Positions 4,905 to 9,893 of a DNA stretch of 9,893 bases are shown one piece after another. The translations under genes were made by a program, and so were the position numbers. The notes beneath the pieces were generated by a model. That model ran no database searches. It was not told where the DNA came from and saw nothing but the letters and a program-made list of their open reading frames with translations. The DNA is from Candidatus Bathyarchaeota archaeon (GTDB taxonomy: Archaea > Thermoproteota > Bathyarchaeia > TCS64), in NCBI GenBank assembly GCA_003662205.1, contig QMXQ01000041.1, positions 1 through 9,893 on the forward strand, written 5' to 3'. Within the stretch, counting starts at the first letter, position 1; each line of letters starts with the position of its first letter.

Positions 4905-7273
4905 GCCGCATAGCCAGGAGCCCCCACCCCTTCGAGCACTTCACCATCCGCCTGGAGGGGGCGGGCGACGACGAGCTGAGGGAGGTCGCCGCGGCCCTCG
5001 GCCTCGGCCTCAGCGTCGAGGAGATGCGCGCCATCCGGGATCACTACGCCGCCGTCGGCAGGGATGCCTCCGACGTCGAGCTCCAGACCTACGATCAGAC
5101 GTGGAGCGAGCACTGCTTCCACAAGACCTTCAAGGGCGTCATCGAGACGCCGGAGGGGGTCATCGACGGGCTGCTGAGGACCTACATCCGCCGCGTCGTC
5201 GAGGAGCTCGGGCCCGACTGGTGCTTCAGCGTCTTCGAGGACAACGCGGGCATCGTCGACCTCGACGGGGAGCACGCCGTCGCCATCAAGGTGGAGACCC
5301 ACAACCACCCGTCCGCCATCGAGCCCTTCGGCGGCGCCGCCACGGGCCTCGGGGGCGTCATCCGCGACGTCCTCGGCGTCTGGGCGGACCCCATCGCCTG
5401 CATGGACGTCCTCTGCTTCGGCCCCCTGGATTTCGACTACGGGAGGCTCCCCGAGGGGGTGAAGCACCCCGCCTACCTGTTCAGGGGCGTCGTCGATGGC
5501 ATCGGCTCCTACGGGAACAGCATCGGCATCCCCACCGTCAACGGGGCCACCGTCTTCGACGAGGACTACACGGGGAACGTCGTCGTCTACGCCGGCTGCG
5601 TCGGCGTCCTCAGGAAGGACCGGTACGTCAGGGAGGTGAAGCCCGGGGACTACATCGTCCTCGCCGGCGGGCGGACCGGCCTCGACGGCATCCACGGCGT
5701 CACCTTCGCCTCCGCCGAGCTCACCGAGGAGTCCGAGGAGGTCTCGAGGCCGGCGGTCCAGATAGCCTCCCCCATCGAGGAGGAGAAGATCAAGCGGGCG
5801 GTCAAGCGGATCAGCGCGGGGAGGCTGGGCTCAGGGATAACCGACATCGGCGGCGGGGGCCTCAGCTGCGGGGTCTGCGAGACCGCCGACCGCTACGGCC
5901 TCGGCGCCGAGGTCCACCTAGACAGGGTCCCCCTCAAGTACCCGGATATGGCGCCCTGGGAGATATGGGTCTCCGAGTCCCAAGAGCGGATGCTCCTCGC
6001 CGTGCCCCCCGAGAACCTGGACCGGGTGCTCCAGATATTCGAAGACGAACAGGTGGAGGCCACCGTCATCGGCAGATACACGGAGGGCGGAGACGCCCGC
6101 GTCTACTACGACGGCGTGCTCGTGGCCCGCCTCGATCTCGGAGCCCTCTTCAGCCCGCCCCGGGTCAGGCGCGCCACCGCCTGGAGGCCGCCCGAGCGGG
6201 GGGAGCCCGAGTTCCCCGAGCCCTCCGACCTGGGGGAGGTCCTGAGGAGGCTGCTGGCGGCGCCCAACGTCGCGAGCAAGGAGAGGGTGGTGAGGCGCTA
6301 CGACCATGAGGTGAAGGGGCAGACCGTGGTGAAGCCCCTGCAGGGCTGGAACGCGGGGCCCAACGACGCCGCCGTCCTCAAGCCCCTGGAGGACTCGTGG
6401 CGGGGCATCTCCATCTCGTGCGGCGTGAACCCCCGCTACGGCAAGATCGACCCCTACTGGATGGCGGCCTCGGCCATCGACGAGGCGGTGCGGAACAACG
6501 TCGCCGTCGGCGGCAGGCGCATCGCCCTCCTCGACAACTTCACCTGGGGCAACCCCGAGTACGAGGACCGGCTCGGCGGCCTCGTCCGCGCGTGCAGGGC
6601 GTGCTACGACGTCGCCCGGGCCTACGGGACGCCCTTCATCTCGGGGAAGGACAGCCTCTACAACGAGTCGCCCCTGGGGCCTGTGGCGCCCACCCTCCTC
6701 GTAACCGCCCTCGGCATCGTCCCCGATGTCAGGAGGGCAGTCACCATGGACCTGAAGGGGGAGGGGAACGCAGTCTACCTCGTGGGCGCGACGAGGTGGG
6801 AGCTCGGGGGCTCCGAATACTACCGGCTGATGGGCCACCTGGGCGCCTCCGTCCCCAGGCTCGACCCGGCGGAGACGGCCGCGTCCTACCGGCGCCTCAC
6901 GTCGGCCATCGACGCCGGCCTCGTCAGGGCGTGCCACGACCTGTCGGAGGGGGGCCTCGGCGTCGCCGCGGCGGAGATGGCGTTCACGGGCGGCCTCGGG
7001 CTGGAGCTGAGCCTCTCGTCGGTGCCGGCGGAGGGCGGGATGCGGGGCGACCTCCTGCTGTTCTCGGAGTCCAACGGCCGCCTCCTGGTCGAGGTCCCGC
7101 GGCGGCATCGCTCCTCCTTCGAGGAGGCGATGGAAGGATCGGTCTACGCCCGGGTCGGAACGGTGACGGACGAACCCCGGCTCAGGGTCTCCGGCCGTCG
7201 GGGGGTCGTCGTCGACCTCCCCCTGGACGAGCTGATGGCGGCGTGGAAGACGCCGCTGGGAGGGTCAGCATGA
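4901..7273 (+). CDS. purL: Phosphoribosylformylglycinamidine synthase subunit PurL
   Basis: The ATP-dependent synthetase subunit takes ammonia from PurQ to convert FGAR into FGAM. The 790-residue product is of the small PurL type (no N-terminal PurS-like or C-terminal glutaminase domain) and slightly longer than many. Visible motifs are DQTWSEHCFHK at 65-75, VETHNHPSAIEPFGGAATG at 131-149 (nucleotide/metal site), GRTGLDGIHGVTFASAEL at 257-274, and GSGITDIGGGGLSCGV around 310-325. The pseudo-symmetric second half has DNFTWGNPE at 545-553, SGKDSLYNE at 581-589, ACHDLSEGGLGVA at 677-689 and FSESNGR at 721-727. The ATG at 4901 overlaps the purS stop and has GGGAG five bases upstream. An in-frame ATG at 4838 lies inside purS and adds no family sequence. 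The 3' end overlaps purQ by ATGA. All key motifs are intact. Confidence 0.96.
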   Translation: MSRIARSPHPFEHFTIRLEGAGDDELREVAAALGLGLSVEEMRAIRDHYAAVGRDASDVELQTYDQTWSEHCFHKTFKGVIETPEGVIDGLLRTYIRRVVEELGPDWCFSVFEDNAGIVDLDGEHAVAIKVETHNHPSAIEPFGGAATGLGGVIRDVLGVWADPIACMDVLCFGPLDFDYGRLPEGVKHPAYLFRGVVDGIGSYGNSIGIPTVNGATVFDEDYTGNVVVYAGCVGVLRKDRYVREVKPGDYIVLAGGRTGLDGIHGVTFASAELTEESEEVSRPAVQIASPIEEEKIKRAVKRISAGRLGSGITDIGGGGLSCGVCETADRYGLGAEVHLDRVPLKYPDMAPWEIWVSESQERMLLAVPPENLDRVLQIFEDEQVEATVIGRYTEGGDARVYYDGVLVARLDLGALFSPPRVRRATAWRPPERGEPEFPEPSDLGEVLRRLLAAPNVASKERVVRRYDHEVKGQTVVKPLQGWNAGPNDAAVLKPLEDSWRGISISCGVNPRYGKIDPYWMAASAIDEAVRNNVAVGGRRIALLDNFTWGNPEYEDRLGGLVRACRACYDVARAYGTPFISGKDSLYNESPLGPVAPTLLVTALGIVPDVRRAVTMDLKGEGNAVYLVGATRWELGGSEYYRLMGHLGASVPRLDPAETAASYRRLTSAIDAGLVRACHDLSEGGLGVAAAEMAFTGGLGLELSLSSVPAEGGMRGDLLLFSESNGRLLVEVPRRHRSSFEEAMEGSVYARVGTVTDEPRLRVSGRRGVVVDLPLDELMAAWKTPLGGSA

Positions 7274-8085
7274 GGCGCCACGAGATCCGGGCCCTGCTGA
7301 TGCGGGCGCCGGGGACCAACTGCGACGCCGAGACGGCGAGGGCGTTCCGGGACCTCGGCGTCCGGGCGGAGGTGGTCCATACCCAGAGGGTGTTCCGGGA
7401 GAGGAACCTTCTCGACTACGACATCCTCGTCTTCCCCGGCGGCTTCAGCTACGGGGACTACGTCAGGAGCGCCGCCATCTGGGCGAAGGAGTGCGAGTAC
7501 AGGATCGGCCCCGACCTGGAGAGGTTCGTGGACGAGGGCCGACCCGTCCTCGGCATCTGCAACGGCTTCCAGCTCCTCGTCGAGGCGGGCTTCCTCCCCG
7601 GCTTCGAGGGGAGGTCGAGGTACCCGGAGGCGGCCCTCGCCAACAACACCACCGGCTACCAGTGCAGGTGGGTCAGGGTCAGACACCTCAGCCGAGGGAA
7701 CTGCGCCCTGACGAGGGAGGTCCCCCGGGACGCCGTGCTCGCGATGCCCATCGCCCACGGCGAGGGACGGTTCCTCTTCCCCCGGGACAGGCAGGACGAG
7801 TACCTCCGGAGGCTCTACGAGAACGACCAGCTCGTCTTCAGGTACGTCAAACCCGACGGCTCCTTCGCCGACGGCGAGGCCTTCCACAACCCCAACGGGG
7901 CTTGGCACGACATCGCCGGCATCTGCAACCCGGCGGGGAACGTCCTCGGCCTCATGCCCCACCCCGAGCGGGCCTACTTCGGGTGGCTCACCCCCGACTG
8001 GACCCGAAGGGAGAAGCCGCCCGAGTACGGGGACGGCAGGCTGATCTTCGAGTCCGTCGTCAGGTACGTGGAGAGGAGGTTCTAG
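7270..8085 (+). CDS. purQ: Phosphoribosylformylglycinamidine synthase, glutaminase subunit PurQ
   Basis: This class I glutamine amidotransferase supplies ammonia to PurL. The 271-residue product shows the triad: nucleophile Cys97 in VLGICNGFQLL, and His231 and Glu233 in LMPHPERA. It also has the N-terminal APGTNCDAETARAF motif and the oxyanion-region FPGGFSYGDYVRSAA at 55-69. The length is normal for archaeal PurQ, which is somewhat longer than the roughly 225-residue bacterial form. The ATG overlaps the purL stop (ATGA), with GGGAGGG just upstream, so it is coupled to purL. Its last 26 bp overlap the 3' end of the converging purE gene, which leaves no room for a terminator between the two transcripts. 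Confidence 0.96.
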   Translation: MRRHEIRALLMRAPGTNCDAETARAFRDLGVRAEVVHTQRVFRERNLLDYDILVFPGGFSYGDYVRSAAIWAKECEYRIGPDLERFVDEGRPVLGICNGFQLLVEAGFLPGFEGRSRYPEAALANNTTGYQCRWVRVRHLSRGNCALTREVPRDAVLAMPIAHGEGRFLFPRDRQDEYLRRLYENDQLVFRYVKPDGSFADGEAFHNPNGAWHDIAGICNPAGNVLGLMPHPERAYFGWLTPDWTRREKPPEYGDGRLIFESVVRYVERRF

Positions 8086-8518
8086 AGGCCCTCCTCCGGC
8101 GGTACTCCACCAGCCTCCGCCTCACCCCCTCGTCGCCCAGGGCGAGGACCTCCGCGGCGAGGAGGGCGGCGTTCTTGGCGGCGTCGATGCCGACGCAGGC
8201 GACGGGCACCCCCGTGGGCATCTGCACGATAGAAAGAAGGGCATCGAGGCCCCCTAGCTTCACGGCCTTGGGAACGCCGATGACCGGCCTCAGGGTGCGG
8301 GCGGCGATGAAGCCAGGGAGCGCCGCCGAGAGGCCGGCTACCGCGATGTAGACCAAGGCATCGGAGGCGTCCAGGTACTCCTCCAGCGCCCCTGGGTTCC
8401 GGTGGGCGGAGTAGACCTTGAGCTCGCAGCTGACGCCGAGCTCCCTGAGGAGGGCTTCGGCCTGCTCCCCGAGCTCTCGATCCGACTCGCTCCCTATGAT
8501 GATGGAGACGCTGACCAT
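8060..8518 (-). CDS. purE: PurE-family phosphoribosylaminoimidazole carboxylase / N5-CAIR mutase
   Basis: PurE acts after AIR synthesis, either as N5-CAIR mutase (class I, with PurK) or as direct AIR carboxylase (class II). The 152-residue protein has the phosphate-binding IIGSESD at 7-13, YSAHRNP at 36-42 (His39), PVIGVPKAVKLGGLDALLSIVQMPTGVPVA at 78-107 (class I-like), and the C-terminal DAAKNAALLAAEVLAL. The loop at 61-69 is AGLSAALPG, where class I enzymes have GGAAHLPG: the conserved histidine is replaced by Ala66, as in class II. SAHR, by contrast, is class I-like. The reaction is therefore uncertain, and no purK is visible here. The ATG at 8518 has AGGGG upstream. The basic tail (RRRRASR) reads into the end of purQ on the opposite strand. 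Confidence 0.93.
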   Translation of the reverse strand: MVSVSIIIGSESDRELGEQAEALLRELGVSCELKVYSAHRNPGALEEYLDASDALVYIAVAGLSAALPGFIAARTLRPVIGVPKAVKLGGLDALLSIVQMPTGVPVACVGIDAAKNAALLAAEVLALGDEGVRRRLVEYRRRRASRTSSPRT

Positions 8519-8563
8519 GGTTCAACCCCTTGAATGGCTCCCTGTTGAATACGCGCTTCAGGG

Positions 8564-8571
8564 TTAAATAA
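8564..8571 (-). promoter_or_regulatory. Candidate TATA box of purE
   Basis: TTATTTAA on the minus strand lies 46-53 bp upstream of the purE ATG, in a 142-bp gap after the aldolase gene. It would give a leader of about 20-25 nt containing the AAGGGG ribosome-binding site. This suggests purE can be transcribed on its own. Confidence 0.45.
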
Positions 8572-8660
8572 GCTAAGCCTGTCGTTGGGGCGCGGGGTCT
8601 TCAGGCGCAGATAAAAGAGGAATCCAATCTGTCTCTGACTCCCCTTTTTCAAGCCCAGGG

Positions 8661-9444
8661 CTATTTTCGTAGTTTCCTTACCTCCTCGCCCTTCCTGCTC
8701 CAGATGGCTCCGAGGATTGTGGCGTCGTGCCCCAGCTCGATCATGTGGCACCCCATCTCCACGAACTTCCGGGCGTTCTCGACCCACGGGTAGCCGACGC
8801 CCTTGCAGACGTACTTGCCGTGCCTCTCCGCGGCCTCGATGGTCCTCCTGAAGGCGTCCATCACCAGCGGGTGCGTCGTCTCCCCCGGACGCCCTATGGA
8901 GACGGAGTAGTCGCTCGACCCGAACATGACGAAGTCGAGCTCCTCGACGGACATGATCTCGTCGATGTGGTCCATGGCCCGGCGGTCCTCGATCATGACG
9001 CCGATGAGCTGCTCCTCGTGGCTCCACCTGATCCAGTCCGCCGGCTTCACCGTCCCCCATCGGGCCGAGAAGCAGAGGGTGCCGATGCCCCTCTCGCCCC
9101 GGGGCGGAAACTTCGCCGCCCTGACCACCGCCTCCACCTCCTCGGCGGTGTTGACGTGGGGCACCAGTATGCCACCCGCCCCTATCTCCAGCGCCTTCCT
9201 CACCAGGCTGGGGTCGTCCCGGTCGACTCTGAGGATGGGGAACGATGCCCGAGACGGCTGCCGCCCGCATCATGTTCTCGGCGCTCTCATCCCTTCGCCA
9301 GGAGTGCTCGTTGTCGATGCGGCAGAAGTCCAGCCCGCAGAACCCCGCGAGCTCGACCAGCGCCGGGCTGCTGGAGTAGATGCAGGTGCCGACGGCCAAC
9401 CCTCCCTCCTCAAGAACCTCCCTGAGCCTGTTCCTCCCCAACAT
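8661..9444 (-). pseudogene. HpcH/HpaI-type class II aldolase, broken by one frameshift
   Basis: The family cleaves 4-hydroxy-2-oxo acids (or makes the reverse aldol product) using a divalent metal. The N-terminal 69 codons (from ATG 9444) are in one frame and the rest in another; removing one C from the C4 run at 9237-9240 joins them into a 260-residue protein of normal family length. In the joined protein I see DNEHSWR (His47), ILRVDRDDP (Arg72), GAGGILVPHVNTAEE at 88-102, GVMIED (Glu152) and FGSSDYSVSIG (Asp178), the expected base, arginine and metal ligands. Without the fix, the first frame runs on to 8494, past the purE start, as non-family sequence. The ATG has GGGGGT six bases upstream. 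The rest of the gene is undamaged, so a recent mutation or a sequencing error is more likely than an old pseudogene. The substrate is unknown. Confidence 0.8.
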
Positions 9445-9450
9445 CACGCG

Positions 9451-9456
9451 ACCCCC
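9451..9456 (-). promoter_or_regulatory. Ribosome-binding site of the aldolase gene
   Basis: GGGGGT on the minus strand lies 6 nt before the ATG at 9444. It supports that start over the in-frame TTG at 9477, which would add 11 residues not expected in the family. An AT-rich TGCTTAAGTA (9481-9490) about 40 bp upstream of the ATG is a possible TATA element. Confidence 0.45.
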
Positions 9457-9538
9457 ACAGGGGATATACGGCGGCAAGCCTACTTAAGCACGCGAGTCGA
9501 CCAAAACGACGACGGCCCGGCGCGACCGGGCGATCCGC

Positions 9539-9893
9539 TCAGCGCTGGAGCCGTCTCCTCGACGTCTTACCGTGGGGGGCTCCGGCGACCAGGGATGTCT
9601 CGTAGATTCTGCCCTGCTCCTTCTCGCCCCGGGCGAGGTGCTCCCTCATTATCCTCGCCATCTCCTTCGCCATGGGCGTCGGGTAGTCGCCGGTGACGCA
9701 TCCCAGGCAGAGCTGGTCCCGCCTCATGCCCGTCGCCGCGACGTAGTCCTCGATGGGCTGGTAGTTGACGCTGTCCGCCCCCAGCTCCTCGGCGATCTCC
9801 TCCGGCTCCATCCGAGCGCCGATGAGCTCGCCGTAGGTCGCCATGTCGATGCCGTAGAAGCAGGGGCCGATGATGCGGGGGAAGGTGATGAAG
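9539..9893 (-). CDS. purF: Amidophosphoribosyltransferase PurF, C-terminal part
   Basis: PurF makes 5-phosphoribosylamine from PRPP and glutamine, the first committed step of purine synthesis. The 5' part lies beyond the window; 117 residues are visible. They contain PCFYGIDMATYGELIGARM, then GADSVNYQPIEDYVAATG, then LCLGCVTGDYPTP. The Cys in PCFYG (residue 11 of the visible part) and the CxxC at residues 62 and 65 correspond to three of the four cysteines that bind the [4Fe-4S] cluster in the Bacillus subtilis-type enzyme, so this is probably a cluster-containing PurF. An ATG at 9844 exists in frame, but family homology continues upstream of it to the window edge, so it is not the start. The stop lies 94 bp before the aldolase ATG. 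Confidence 0.93.
   Translation of the reverse strand, partial: FITFPRIIGPCFYGIDMATYGELIGARMEPEEIAEELGADSVNYQPIEDYVAATGMRRDQLCLGCVTGDYPTPMAKEMARIMREHLARGEKEQGRIYETSLVAGAPHGKTSRRRLQR

Noticed and set aside
4874..7962. Several long open frames on the minus strand and in other plus frames across purL and purQ
   Set aside because: They are by-products of very high G+C in the third codon positions. Their translations are repetitive in R, P, G, A or D/V and match no family, while the purL and purQ frames carry complete motifs.
8494..8660. A 316-residue aldolase reading straight through in the N-terminal frame
   Set aside because: After residue 69 that frame gives arginine- and glycine-rich sequence unlike the family, while the other frame carries the conserved catalytic motifs.

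Overview
The window looks archaeal. It encodes the small stand-alone PurS/PurL/PurQ form of FGAM synthase and an ArsR-type winged-helix protein fused to GAF and PAS sensor domains. Promoters look like TATA boxes rather than -35/-10 pairs, genes are coupled by ATGA overlaps, and AGG arginine codons are common. A GC-rich Thermoproteota or Bathyarchaeia-type genome would fit, but the lineage is a guess. Hand counts on sampled lines give about 70% G+C in the purine genes (e.g. 5701-5760) and about 45-52% between roughly 230 and 3260.

Left part (1-4390): the 3' end of a cyclophilin-like (DUF369/TM1367-type) gene lies on the plus strand at the window edge. It meets a set of minus-strand genes head-on: an intact DGQHR-domain protein (3257-4390), a 463-bp AT-rich spacer, an HTH-GAF-PAS-PAS regulator without a kinase domain (1108-2793), and an unrecognised 252-residue protein (323-1081) directly behind it. 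At 172-225 there is a short decayed copy of the last codons of the DGQHR gene. The low-GC segment is thus bracketed by imperfect direct repeats of a gene 3' end. This resembles an old integration scar or the remains of a tandem paralogue, although no integrase is visible.

Right part (4391-9893): a purine-biosynthesis cluster. purS, purL and purQ (plus strand) are translationally coupled and together make FGAM synthase (FGAR to FGAM). purE (AIR carboxylase family) converges on purQ with a 26-bp 3' overlap. purF (first committed step, PRPP to phosphoribosylamine) enters from the right edge on the minus strand, and only its C-terminal 117 residues are visible. Between purF and purE sits an HpcH/HpaI-type aldolase gene broken by one extra base in a C4 run; restoring the frame gives a normal-length 260-residue enzyme.

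The items most worth checking are the repeat-flanked low-GC island with its orphan regulator and unknown partner, the mixed class I/class II active-site signature of PurE, the aldolase frameshift, and the inverted-repeat operator in front of the sensor-regulator. I see no CRISPR array, tRNA, rRNA or transposase.
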